Below, piece by piece: positions 9,347 to 17,557 of a DNA stretch of 64,000 bases. Origin of the DNA: Merdimmobilis hominis (lineage in GTDB: Bacteria; Bacillota; Clostridia; Oscillospirales; Ruminococcaceae); NCBI RefSeq assembly GCF_016901855.1, contig NZ_JACJKY010000008.1, positions 80,147-144,146 of the forward strand, given 5' to 3'. The first letter of the stretch is position 1; each line of letters opens with the position of its first letter. The notes below the pieces were generated by a model that was not told the DNA's origin, made no database searches, and was given only the letters and a program-made list of their open reading frames with translations. The translations under genes and the position numbers were made by a program.

Positions 9347-10318
9347 TTATCCGATGAACCTATGGTGAGACAACTTAACATTGTTCTGATTTACCATTGC
9401 ATATTGGAGGGTTGTATCCACGCTTTGATGTCCAAGTAACTGCTGTACCTGTTCAATAGGCATGCCTTTATCGATAGCCATCGTTGCTAAGGTTCGTCTA
9501 AACTTATGAGGATGGACCTTGTTTAGCTCCAGCTTCTTACCCAGTTCACGCAAGCGAATTTCTACGCCACTAATCAACAAACGATTAAACGGCTTCTGGA
9601 GCGATACAAACAGCGCATCATTATCGTCTGTGCGACTCTTCAGGTAATTTTGCAAATGGATCTTGGTTCTCGCATCAAAATATACTCGACGCTGCTTATT
9701 GCCTTTGCCAAGTACAATACATTCTCGATTCTCAAAGTCCACATCATTTCGGTTCAGTTTGACAAGTTCTCCAACGCGAATGCCGGTCGATGCCAGCATA
9801 TCAATAATAGCAAGATCTCTCACGCACTCACTATGATCTCTCATCAATTCCAAAGCCTCATCCGAATAAGTCTCCTTTACCGTTTTACAGGTCTTAACCT
9901 TGTGAATTCGTCGAACAGGGCTCTTGACGATGTAATCTTCATCCTCCAGCCAAGCAAAAAAGCTTGAGAGAATGCGTCGAATATTGTCGATTGTAACCTT
10001 ACTTGCTTCACTACGCTTTTGATATTCATCAAGATAGACGCGCAGATCGTCGGTCGTTACATGTTTTACCTCTTTTCCAATCGCCGTTAGCACATTGCGA
10101 ATAGTCGAATCGTAATATCGGATCGTTTTTTCAGAGCAGCCTTCAACACGCTTAGCTGCAAGGAAGATCTTCAGGAAACTCTGAGTGTCATTCTCATGTT
10201 CCTGAGTCGATTCTTCAAGCATGCACTGCATCAGCGTGTTATGAAGGCGTTCTCTTTGCTCGTTATCAAGGTACGAGAGCATTCTTTGCTCGATTTTTTC
10301 TATCATTTGGTGTGTCAT
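9347..10318 (-). CDS. tyrosine site-specific recombinase of the hsdS locus
   Basis: A 323-residue XerC/D-like recombinase with a SAM-like N-terminal domain (about 45-130) and a catalytic domain with R181 (STGIRVGE), K205 region (GKGNKQRR), H271-x-x-R274, H297 (LLGHQSVDTT) and Y306. All expected catalytic residues are present. GAAGGAG lies upstream of the ATG. It sits between a complete hsdS and the silent half hsdS, and its stop is only 5 bp from the first base of the recombination repeat, the position typical of recombinases that switch type I specificity (PsrA-like). It differs clearly from the ICE integrase at 49.5 kb. Confidence 0.9.
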   Translation of the reverse strand: MTHQMIEKIEQRMLSYLDNEQRERLHNTLMQCMLEESTQEHENDTQSFLKIFLAAKRVEGCSEKTIRYYDSTIRNVLTAIGKEVKHVTTDDLRVYLDEYQKRSEASKVTIDNIRRILSSFFAWLEDEDYIVKSPVRRIHKVKTCKTVKETYSDEALELMRDHSECVRDLAIIDMLASTGIRVGELVKLNRNDVDFENRECIVLGKGNKQRRVYFDARTKIHLQNYLKSRTDDNDALFVSLQKPFNRLLISGVEIRLRELGKKLELNKVHPHKFRRTLATMAIDKGMPIEQVQQLLGHQSVDTTLQYAMVNQNNVKLSHHRFIG

Positions 10319-10361
10319 ATTGGTTTTCTCCTTCTTACCAACATCCTACACCATGATATTT

Positions 10362-11489
10362 TTAGTTGTCGTCCTGTTGAATTAGGGACTTTATGAAGTT
10401 GTCTATGCGAACAATAGCTTCTTGGAGTTCAAATTTTGATTTATCGCTTTGTTCGACAAATGCAACATATCTTCTCTGTGCATCTATTGGTGGGACCGGG
10501 ACTCTGAAATCTCCAATGTTTTTCAATGAAAGATTTAACTGAGCCACTCCACGCTTTAACTCCATATACTGATCTATAACATAATCAGATTTAAGAGCAG
10601 CCATAACGAATTTTCGGTCTAACACAGAACCTTTTTTAAGTCGAATTATTGCTAATGCTTGATTGATATTAGCAGGTAATATATCGCTTGAAACCACTGC
10701 GCACCTACCAATTGCGCCAGCAATAGAAAACAAAATGTCGTCTTCTTTAAGTTGGGAACGTTTCATCGCTTCGTGGCAAGTTTCGCTAATAAACATCATG
10801 CCTTCTCGATTAAAGTTTCCGTGTTCATCGATGTTTTCTATCTTTACGAAATTGACTCCATCGTCGGTGAAGTTAAATCCTATTGTTGTTGGAGTCGTTC
10901 CTTTCGTAATCAAATCACACTCTTCGGACAAGGTACACACCGGAAATTCATCTGCACCAAACATCTCGATAAATTGCGATTTCACCAGCTCATCAGTTGC
11001 AGTTATCTGCTTTTGATAAGCCTTTTTTGTGCGGTGAGCTGCCTTCAGGAGCTCAACCAAACCATCTTGCTCCGCCAATTCAGGGAGTTCGAATTCATAT
11101 CCTTTCAAACTTTCCCATTTAACACGGGGAGAAAGAGAACCGGCAGAATTTCCTACTGCATAATCAAACAGAAGGTCGTTTTGAATGATAAACGGCAACA
11201 GTTCCGGATTGATCTTGCCAGGGATTGCTTCAATGACGGTAATATCTCCGGAGCAAACTCCATCAAAAGGAGCCAATGCTGCCTTTTTCAAATAGGCTCT
11301 CCGGCGGCCAAATAGCATGTGTCCCTTTTTGAAGCCTTTGGTAAAGGTGTTTTCTGTTCCAACATCCCATCGATCCAGAGTAATCTCTCCCGGTGTCAGG
11401 TGTTCAAGACCTACGATAGGGAGATCAGCCGTATCTTTTATTGTCGCTTTATATTCACGAGCGACATCACCAAGTTTTACTCGTGCCAT
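10362..11489 (-). CDS. hsdS: type I specificity subunit, copy 3 (complete)
   Basis: A 375-residue HsdS of normal length with AAAGGAGGGAG upstream and placed 2 bp after hsdM, so it is the most likely expressed copy. TRD1 (GLEHLTPGEITLDRW, FGRRRAYLKKAA, SAGSLSPRVKW) is followed by the central helix with KSQFIEMFGA. TRD2 has TPTTIGFNF and SIAGAIGRCAVVSSD, and a proper C-terminal helix follows EQSDKSKFELQEAI. TRD1 is clearly homologous to that of copy 1, while TRD2 differs. Together with the half cassette this gives at least three alternative second recognition domains at the locus. Confidence 0.93.
   Translation of the reverse strand: MARVKLGDVAREYKATIKDTADLPIVGLEHLTPGEITLDRWDVGTENTFTKGFKKGHMLFGRRRAYLKKAALAPFDGVCSGDITVIEAIPGKINPELLPFIIQNDLLFDYAVGNSAGSLSPRVKWESLKGYEFELPELAEQDGLVELLKAAHRTKKAYQKQITATDELVKSQFIEMFGADEFPVCTLSEECDLITKGTTPTTIGFNFTDDGVNFVKIENIDEHGNFNREGMMFISETCHEAMKRSQLKEDDILFSIAGAIGRCAVVSSDILPANINQALAIIRLKKGSVLDRKFVMAALKSDYVIDQYMELKRGVAQLNLSLKNIGDFRVPVPPIDAQRRYVAFVEQSDKSKFELQEAIVRIDNFIKSLIQQDDN
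10960..10979 (-). repeat. hsdS recombination repeat R1 (in copy 3)
   Basis: Same 20-base sequence at the junction of the two recognition domains of copy 3. Exchange here would replace TRD2 in frame. Confidence 0.75.
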
Positions 11490-11490
11490 T

Positions 11491-12975
11491 TTATTCTCCC
11501 TCCTTTGTCAGTAATGCGATAAGGGCGTCCGTCTGTTCTCTGGCTGTAAGGCTTTGTGATACCCAGTCATCGACGCATTCTTCGACAGACAATACAGGAT
11601 CTACTTCGATTCCGCTTCGTACATAAAGTGCAATATTCAGTGAATGATCCTTTTCTGCAATCTCGTCTATTGTGACGACTTTTGCATATCCTTCCTCATC
11701 AGCATAGTTTTCGTAAGCAGACGCCATATGTGCAATGTGAGCGTCTTCCAAATAGCTTTGTGCATTCTTGCGAGTTACTTCTTTGACTGCATTGATGAAG
11801 AGGACCTTGCCGCGTTTTTCAGGTTCTTTGTATGTGCGGCAAATAACAATACATGCTTCCATCGGAGCGTTAAAGAACAGGTTCGGACCAAGGCCAATAA
11901 CACAATCCACCATGTCGCTCTGAACAAGTTTCTTTCTCATTTCCTTTTCTTCGTTACGGAACAAAATGCCATGAGGGAAGAGGATTGCACATCTACCGGA
12001 TCCAGGATTCATGCTTGCGAGAATATGCTGGAAGAAAGCATAGTCTGCACGGCCTTGCGGCGGAGTACCAAGGAAGTTTCTTCCATATTTATCAGATTCG
12101 AAGGCAGCCCGATCCCACTGCTTAATTGAGTACGGAGGATTAGCAAGTACCAAATCGAACTTCTGGAGCTCACCACCTTTAATAAACGCAGGAGCCTTCA
12201 GCGTATCATCGTTTACAATATGGAAATCCTGAACACCGTGAAGGAACAGGTTCATTCTACCAATAGCTGATGTCAGCTGATTGATTTCCTGACCGTATAC
12301 TTTAACATTTCTCCATTCCTTGCCTTGCTTCTTCAAATAAGCAATACAAGAGATCAGCATACCAGCACTACCACAAGTCGGGTCATAAATAGACTCGCCA
12401 GACTGGGGCTTCAGGATCTCGGTCATCAAATGGACAACTGTTCTGTTGGTATAGAACTCCTGCGCAGTATGTCCGCTATCATCAGCAAACTTTTTGATAA
12501 GATATTCATACCCCTGTCCAAGTTCATCTTCCGGGCAGTTTTCGATAGAAAGAGTTCTGCTGCTAAAATGTTCAATCAAATCCTTTAACAAAGAGTCGGG
12601 CAAACGATTTTTGTTTGTCCAAGCGCCATCCCCAAATACACCATGGAGCTGATCGATGTTCGCTTTCTCAATTGCGTGGAAGGCATTGACAATAGCTGCG
12701 CCAACATTTTCAGAAACCTGTCGCACATCTTTCCAATGATAACCTTCAGGAACAACAAAGGTATGGATATCTTCTTCATCAAAGTCAACGATATCGTCGC
12801 CATACTCTTCGACGGCCTTCTGAGTTTCTTCGTCGTACACATCACAGATTCTCTTAAAGAAGAGCAGCGGGAAAATGTATTGTTTATATGCACCGGCGTC
12901 GATGCTGGTGCGGAGCAGAACTGCCGAATTCCAAAGATAAGACTTCAGTTCATCAAGTGTAATACGATTACTCAT
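11491..12975 (-). CDS. hsdM: type I modification methylase subunit (second HsdM)
   Basis: A 494-residue N6-adenine methyltransferase of the HsdM family. The N-terminal helical domain (about 1-160) is followed by the SAM-binding motif DPTCGSAG (198-205) and catalytic NPPYS (279-283). It overlaps the upstream ARH-HsdM stop by 8 bases with GGAGGG upstream, and ends 1 bp before hsdS. It is a diverged paralogue of the methylase part of the upstream fusion, with the same domain order and many shared segments. Having two different M genes ahead of one S gene is unusual, because the standard complex is M2S with one M type. Confidence 0.95.
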   Translation of the reverse strand: MSNRITLDELKSYLWNSAVLLRTSIDAGAYKQYIFPLLFFKRICDVYDEETQKAVEEYGDDIVDFDEEDIHTFVVPEGYHWKDVRQVSENVGAAIVNAFHAIEKANIDQLHGVFGDGAWTNKNRLPDSLLKDLIEHFSSRTLSIENCPEDELGQGYEYLIKKFADDSGHTAQEFYTNRTVVHLMTEILKPQSGESIYDPTCGSAGMLISCIAYLKKQGKEWRNVKVYGQEINQLTSAIGRMNLFLHGVQDFHIVNDDTLKAPAFIKGGELQKFDLVLANPPYSIKQWDRAAFESDKYGRNFLGTPPQGRADYAFFQHILASMNPGSGRCAILFPHGILFRNEEKEMRKKLVQSDMVDCVIGLGPNLFFNAPMEACIVICRTYKEPEKRGKVLFINAVKEVTRKNAQSYLEDAHIAHMASAYENYADEEGYAKVVTIDEIAEKDHSLNIALYVRSGIEVDPVLSVEECVDDWVSQSLTAREQTDALIALLTKEGE

Positions 12976-15403
12976 TCAGCAAGCCCTCCTTCCGAAGTAA
13001 TTCAAGCAAGCTGTCTTCTGCAGCTCTCACTTCCTCAACAGCATCAAAATATCTTTGACGCACAACTGCAGGATCAACAACTTCTTGTTGCGTTTTTTCA
13101 ATATAGGAATTAACCGACAGAGTGAAATCCTTGGCGGCAATTTCCTCAATAGTGACCACCTTGGCCAGATCAATGACATCCTGATAATCTGCATAGAGCT
13201 TATACGCTGCTTCTACATTCTCATCTGTCATAATATTCTGAGCTCGCTGGGCGGTATACAGGGTAGACCCATCAATTAAGATTACCTTGCCTTTACGCTC
13301 GGCAGGTTTGTTATTGTTGAGAACAAGCGTACAAGCAGATACGCCAGCACCATAGAACAAGCCTCCAACAAAAGTGATAACGGCTTCCAGTTTGTCAGAC
13401 TCAATAAGTTTCTGACGGATTTCGCCTTCCTTGCCTCCATGGAACAAAACGCCTTGAGGAAGGATAACGGTACATCTACCAGTCTTAGGATCCATCGACT
13501 TTACAAGATGCTGCAGCCAGGCAAAGTCAGCATTAGAATCAGTTGGGCAACCCCAAATGTTTCTGCCATACACATCTGTTAAGAACTGGTCAGCGCCCCA
13601 TTTGGACAGGCCAAACGGAGGATTAGCAATACAGCAATCAAAAGTTTTCAGTTCGCCACGGTAGATATAGTTCGGAGAACGCAAAGTATCGCCTTGCGTC
13701 ACTTTGAAATCAAGTGCGCCATGGAGGTACAGGTTCATTCGCGCAATAGCAGAAGTAGCCAGGTTCTTTTCTTGACCATAGATTCTGCCGTAAGCCGCTT
13801 TTTCGTCGTTCATCTGACGAATAGCCTCGATTAACATACCGCCCGTACCGCAAGCAGGATCGTACACGGTTTCACCTGCTTTAGGTGCCAGTATCTTTAC
13901 AAGGAGTTTTACAACGGATCTCGGAGTATAGAACTCACCGGCATTCTTTTTTGAAAGGTCAGCGAATTTCTTCAGCAAGAACTCATACGCATCGCCCATA
14001 ACATCTGCAGAATAATTCTTGTTGCCCACCTTTAATCTGGACATATGCTCGATCAAATCTTTCAGGCGTTCATCAGACAGCTTGTTTTTATCTGTCCAGT
14101 TGGCATCATCGAAACTGGAGAATAGTCCGCTGAGGGTGTCGGGATTGGCTCGTTCAATGCCAATCATCGCATTTACAATAGCAGCACCGACATTCTCACT
14201 TTGGGTTCTTACATCCACCCAATGACATCCTTCGGGAATAATAAACTTATGAATCTCGTCCTCGTCGAAATCGGCAACATCCTCGCCGTATTCTTCATAT
14301 GCAATTTGCGTTTCTTCATCATATGTATCTGATACTCTCTTAAAGAAAAGAAGAGGAATTACATATGTCTTAAACTCATCCTGGTTGATAGGACCTCTAA
14401 GAATATTGCAAGCCTCAAACAGGTGATTGAATAGCATTGTGCTGGTCGTTTTCTTCCATTCCACATCTGAAGTATCTGCACTATCAGCGCTGTTGACAGC
14501 ATCCAACATGCTTTGTTCACGCTCCGAAACAGTTGTTTCTACTCTGCGTGTCTCATTAACGCTTATAGGAACATATTTCACAACACGGCTACCGTTTTCG
14601 GTTTTCTTGTTAGAGGTGAAACCAAACTTAGCTTCAAACTCATTTAGGACACTGAGCTGCAGCTCATCCAAGAAAGTCAAAGCGTGTTTTCTTATTTCAG
14701 CCGGGATTCCATAATATGCCTCAGCAATGCCGCCAGTAATAGCAGCCAGGGTATCGCTATCTCCTCCGATGGAAATAGCATTACGAATGGCATCTTCAAA
14801 GTTTTCAGACTCCAAGAAGGCCATTATTGCTTGAGGCACCGTATCCTGACAAGTTTCATTAAAGGAATAGCTATCTCGAATACCATCCAGAGTGAAATTC
14901 ATAGGATAGTAGTTGTTGTTAATGTAATCTCTGATCTCTAATATGCTACTTCCGGTTCTTGCCATATAAATAGCGACTGCGGTTGCTTCAGCACCTTTGA
15001 TTCCTTCAGGATGATTATGCGTTACTTCGGTTACTTTTCTGCTCAGCTCAATAGCCTCGTCCATAGAAGTTGCCGCAAAACCACATGCGCTAACACGCAT
15101 AGCTGCACCGTTGCCGTAACTGCCGTAAGGCTTGGGATCATCAGAATACATCCACTGACGAAACATTCCGCCATATCCGCAGAACGGATAGGGTCTTCCG
15201 ATCTTCTGCATGTATTTCACAGAGTTTTTACTCAGCGCGGAATAATCTCCATTACACTGAACGATTGCCTTGGCAACTGCCAAAGACATAATGCTATCGT
15301 CAGTTACGGAACACTTGTATGTAAGAAAGTCAAACTCTTTTGTTTTGATATTATCCCACTCAAAACGAGAGCCGACGATATCACCAATTATTGCACCTAA
15401 CAT
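12968..15403 (-). CDS. hsdM: ADP-ribosylglycohydrolase fused to type I HsdM
   Basis: An 811-residue two-enzyme fusion. Residues 1 to about 262 form an ADP-ribosylglycohydrolase (DraG/ARH fold) with GDIVGS near 7, the metal-binding TDDS at 34-37, GNGAAMRV at 98-104, HNHPEG at 129-134 and GGDSDT at 213-218, which are the expected catalytic positions. A polar linker (about 265-320) leads to a full HsdM with DPACGTGG (515-522) and NPPFG (594-598). One continuous frame with no internal ribosome-binding site suggests a genuine fusion. ARH enzymes remove ADP-ribose from protein or nucleic acid; a link to restriction control is inference. The gene follows the XRE regulator by 20 bp. Confidence 0.9.
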   Translation of the reverse strand: MLGAIIGDIVGSRFEWDNIKTKEFDFLTYKCSVTDDSIMSLAVAKAIVQCNGDYSALSKNSVKYMQKIGRPYPFCGYGGMFRQWMYSDDPKPYGSYGNGAAMRVSACGFAATSMDEAIELSRKVTEVTHNHPEGIKGAEATAVAIYMARTGSSILEIRDYINNNYYPMNFTLDGIRDSYSFNETCQDTVPQAIMAFLESENFEDAIRNAISIGGDSDTLAAITGGIAEAYYGIPAEIRKHALTFLDELQLSVLNEFEAKFGFTSNKKTENGSRVVKYVPISVNETRRVETTVSEREQSMLDAVNSADSADTSDVEWKKTTSTMLFNHLFEACNILRGPINQDEFKTYVIPLLFFKRVSDTYDEETQIAYEEYGEDVADFDEDEIHKFIIPEGCHWVDVRTQSENVGAAIVNAMIGIERANPDTLSGLFSSFDDANWTDKNKLSDERLKDLIEHMSRLKVGNKNYSADVMGDAYEFLLKKFADLSKKNAGEFYTPRSVVKLLVKILAPKAGETVYDPACGTGGMLIEAIRQMNDEKAAYGRIYGQEKNLATSAIARMNLYLHGALDFKVTQGDTLRSPNYIYRGELKTFDCCIANPPFGLSKWGADQFLTDVYGRNIWGCPTDSNADFAWLQHLVKSMDPKTGRCTVILPQGVLFHGGKEGEIRQKLIESDKLEAVITFVGGLFYGAGVSACTLVLNNNKPAERKGKVILIDGSTLYTAQRAQNIMTDENVEAAYKLYADYQDVIDLAKVVTIEEIAAKDFTLSVNSYIEKTQQEVVDPAVVRQRYFDAVEEVRAAEDSLLELLRKEGLLNE

Positions 15404-15423
15404 ATCTGTTCTTCCTCTCGTAT

Positions 15424-15630
15424 TTAGTCGTTTTCGATTACTTCCATTAAATCACCGATATCACAGTGAAAAATCTTGCAGAGCCGGAGCATGACTTCCA
15501 TCGAAACGACTCTATCCTGATTGAGTTTAGTCATTGTGTATTGCGACAGTTCTGCGGCCTTGGCAAGGTCGCTTTTTTTCATTTTGTTATCCTTCATTAC
15601 TGCCCAAAGTTTATCGTATCTAACAGTCAT
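15424..15630 (-). CDS. XRE-family regulator, 68 aa
   Basis: A compact Cro/CI-type helix-turn-helix protein (KKSDLAKAAELSQYTMTKLN, then MLRLCKIFHCDIGDLME). The start is ATG 15630, with AGGAGG 7 bases upstream; a longer upstream frame exists but its first 61 residues are not HTH-like and cross the promoter. It is first in the restriction operon, directly before the ARH-HsdM fusion, and probably acts as a controller that limits restriction expression. A short palindrome lies between its promoter and its start. Confidence 0.88.
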   Translation of the reverse strand: MTVRYDKLWAVMKDNKMKKSDLAKAAELSQYTMTKLNQDRVVSMEVMLRLCKIFHCDIGDLMEVIEND

Positions 15631-15660
15631 GTCATACCTCCTAATTATGATTCTGTGTGC

Positions 15661-15674
15661 ATCTTCGTGAAGAT
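15661..15674. promoter_or_regulatory. candidate operator palindrome
   Basis: ATCTTC-GT-GAAGAT is a perfect 6-bp inverted repeat just downstream of the -10 box. The position suits autoregulation by the XRE protein, but binding is not shown by the sequence. Confidence 0.45.
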
Positions 15675-15691
15675 ACAAAAAGTCATAATAC

Positions 15692-15720
15692 AGTATAACA
15701 CTTTTTCTCGCATTTTTCAA
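15692..15720 (-). promoter_or_regulatory. promoter of the restriction operon
   Basis: On the minus strand TTGAAA (15720-15715) and TATACT (15697-15692) are separated by exactly 17 bp, about 60 bp upstream of the XRE start. It is the best sigma-A-like promoter in the cargo region. Confidence 0.75.
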
Positions 15721-15783
15721 CGGGTTTCGGTGAATTCCCACGAATAATCCAAAATGGTGTCGATTTTGTTCATCACCTAAAGC

Positions 15784-15828
15784 AAAAAAGCACCCCACAC
15801 TTGGATTGGTCAACCCAAATTTGAGATG
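15784..15828 (-). terminator. terminator after the CpXC gene
   Basis: On the minus strand a 14-bp stem (15828-15815 with 15804-15791, including several G-U pairs) is followed by a run of T residues. It ends the exonuclease-SWIM-CpXC operon and is related to the terminator at 18675-18712. Confidence 0.7.
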
Positions 15829-15839
15829 TCATTTCAAAA

Positions 15840-16478
15840 TCATTCACGCTTCAAAAAATCCGATGCCCAGTGGAGATCGACCAGCGCATCTTTGTCGCCT
15901 ACGGCAGCCAACTGTTCTGCGAAGTCTCGCTTGATTTCCTCATACATCTCTACAGGCACTTCTGCGCTCAATGGTTTATCTCCGATGAACTGCAGAATGT
16001 ATTTACCGTCTGCTACCAAGAAGTACACGGCATTGATGTTTGCGTCCGGTACCTGCTTGCTGGCGTTAGAGTAATAAATCAGCTTAATAATCTCGATTAC
16101 ACGGTCATCAAGTTTTTGGTCGAAGATGATGGCCTTCTCGCGCAGTGCATTCTGATCAGTGACGATGCGTTTGCGGTATTCAGGCATTGGAATACCGATC
16201 TTGTTTTCTGCGTCGTTCATAGTTGCCAATGTTTCTTCTACGGAATCCTCATCCACATAATAAACCATCACTTGGTTTGTCATATCATGATAAAGCATAC
16301 CGTAGTTCACATTACTTCTATGACCGCAGTTATTGCATTCGAAGTGGAACAGTGTTCCGGCCAACAGCTGTTGCTTTGCTTCTGGATCTAAATCACCATT
16401 AAGGGAATGCCAGACGATGAAGTCCTGTTCTTGTCCGCATTCGGGGCATGTAACTGTTTCTTTGCGTTCCATTGACAT
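15840..16478 (-). CDS. CpXC zinc-domain protein
   Basis: A 212-residue soluble protein with an N-terminal CpXC-type zinc-binding region: TCPECGQEQDF near residue 10 and CNNCGHRS near 50. The remaining 150 residues are mixed alpha/beta without a motif I know. GGAGG lies 7 bases before the ATG at 16478. It is the last gene of a small operon with the SWIM-finger protein and the DEDDh exonuclease, followed by a terminator. The CpXC family has no defined biochemical role. The neighbours suggest nucleic-acid related work, which is only inference. Confidence 0.75.
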   Translation of the reverse strand: MSMERKETVTCPECGQEQDFIVWHSLNGDLDPEAKQQLLAGTLFHFECNNCGHRSNVNYGMLYHDMTNQVMVYYVDEDSVEETLATMNDAENKIGIPMPEYRKRIVTDQNALREKAIIFDQKLDDRVIEIIKLIYYSNASKQVPDANINAVYFLVADGKYILQFIGDKPLSAEVPVEMYEEIKRDFAEQLAAVGDKDALVDLHWASDFLKRE

Positions 16479-16491
16479 TGTTAATTCCTCC

Positions 16492-17307
16492 TTACAGTAT
16501 GAAGTTGCCAGTGTCTTTGCCGTCGATGGCGAAGGCGAACAGCGTTCCTTTGTTTATTGCTGCGAAGTAACCAGTACGCTCATATTCGTAAGCGTAATTT
16601 TTCTCGATAAGTTCAAGCGTTTCCTTCAGCTGAAGCATCGCGGCAAACTCATGCTTGCAGTTATAACTGCAGAAGCAAGAGCAGATTAGCTGTCCAATCT
16701 CGCCATTGCGATATTCGAATTCAACCTCATAGCTTTCGCTACCTTCCACGATAGCATATCCCTTAGAGCCGTCGATGCTAATATATCTAACCTTGTTCTC
16801 AAGGTAGTATTCGTGACCACGCTCTGCGATCGCTGCGCTGACATTCATACCCTTGAGGTCATCCAGACGGAATGTGGTATCGTCGCTGCCGCTGACGAAT
16901 TCATCATCTTCCTTTGCCGGTGCTTTGAACCATCTTACCACCTTGCTATTAGGCAGTGCTTCACGATCAAATGTTACAAAGTGGCTACCAGCCATAAAAA
17001 ACTGACCATGAACGGTAGTGTCTACCACCGCGATAACACGCTTGTAGTCAGAAATCTTGATTTTGAAATTATAATTGACTTCAGTTACGCGACCAAGCAT
17101 GCCTTCCAGCTTGCCGTCCACATAAACCATATCCCCACACTTCAAATCAAACATGTCGTTATAATACGCCAACGCCATTCCGCGTCCAGGGAACCTGACC
17201 TGAACAACAGATTTGCGCGGAACTGTTTGAACCTTTTGAGTAATATATGCGGCTTCGTTCTGCTTTTCTGCAGGATGCTCTGCTGCAAAACCAATCTTAA
17301 ATGCCAT
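16492..17307 (-). CDS. SWIM zinc-finger protein
   Basis: A 271-residue protein with a C-terminal SWIM-type finger (CSCFCSYNCKHEFAAML, i.e. CxC...CxH) near residue 215. A preceding stretch GYAIVEGSESYEVEFEYRNG is typical of SWIM domains. SWIM fingers bind DNA or proteins and often accompany SNF2 helicases, but no helicase is encoded next to it here. The start is ATG 17307 (MAFKIGFAA), with AAGGTGAT upstream; an 18-residue longer frame lacks such a site. It lies 14 bp upstream of the CpXC gene. The N-terminal half contains an SH3-like stretch near DMVYVDGKLEG. Confidence 0.75.
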   Translation of the reverse strand: MAFKIGFAAEHPAEKQNEAAYITQKVQTVPRKSVVQVRFPGRGMALAYYNDMFDLKCGDMVYVDGKLEGMLGRVTEVNYNFKIKISDYKRVIAVVDTTVHGQFFMAGSHFVTFDREALPNSKVVRWFKAPAKEDDEFVSGSDDTTFRLDDLKGMNVSAAIAERGHEYYLENKVRYISIDGSKGYAIVEGSESYEVEFEYRNGEIGQLICSCFCSYNCKHEFAAMLQLKETLELIEKNYAYEYERTGYFAAINKGTLFAFAIDGKDTGNFIL

Positions 17308-17317
17308 ACTAATCACC

Positions 17318-17437
17318 TTATCCTTCTTCTTTACACATATTGTAATACTCACAACAGACACAGCAATGGCGGCAGTTCTTACCTTGTGACAGCCACAATT
17401 TTAGTCTGTTGACAAACTCCTTAGCCATTTTCGACAT
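17318..17437 (-). CDS. tiny Cys-rich protein, 39 aa
   Basis: A short frame between the SWIM gene and the membrane mini-ORF, starting ATG TCG AAA with GAGGAAAC upstream and overlapping the end of the mini-ORF by 17 bases. The C-terminal half holds a dense cysteine cluster (CRHCCVCCEYYNMC) that could bind zinc. Continuous overlap with both neighbours supports translation. Function unknown. Confidence 0.5.
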   Translation of the reverse strand: MSKMAKEFVNRLKLWLSQGKNCRHCCVCCEYYNMCKEEG

Positions 17438-17543
17438 TTTCCGTTTCCTCGCTTTTCTTCTTAAATGAGGATACCAAACAAATGATGATAGCGATATTCA
17501 AAAAGATAGAAATAACATCAAGGGCAATGCTTAAATATTTCAC
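17421..17543 (-). CDS. tiny single-pass membrane protein, 40 aa
   Basis: Starts at GTG 17543 with GGAGGAGTTATC directly upstream, a strong ribosome-binding site that fixes the start. Residues about 3-26 form one hydrophobic helix (YLSIALDVISIFLNIAIIIC), followed by a charged KKKSEETEN tail, so N-out/C-in or the reverse is possible. It lies 15 bp after the exonuclease gene. No known family recognised. Confidence 0.55.
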   Translation of the reverse strand: MKYLSIALDVISIFLNIAIIICLVSSFKKKSEETENVENG

Positions 17544-17557
17544 GATAACTCCTCCAA

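Noticed and set aside
15631..15813. Upstream extension of the XRE protein to 129 aa
   Set aside because: The extension crosses a consensus promoter and a palindrome and is not HTH-like. The internal ATG has AGGAGG.
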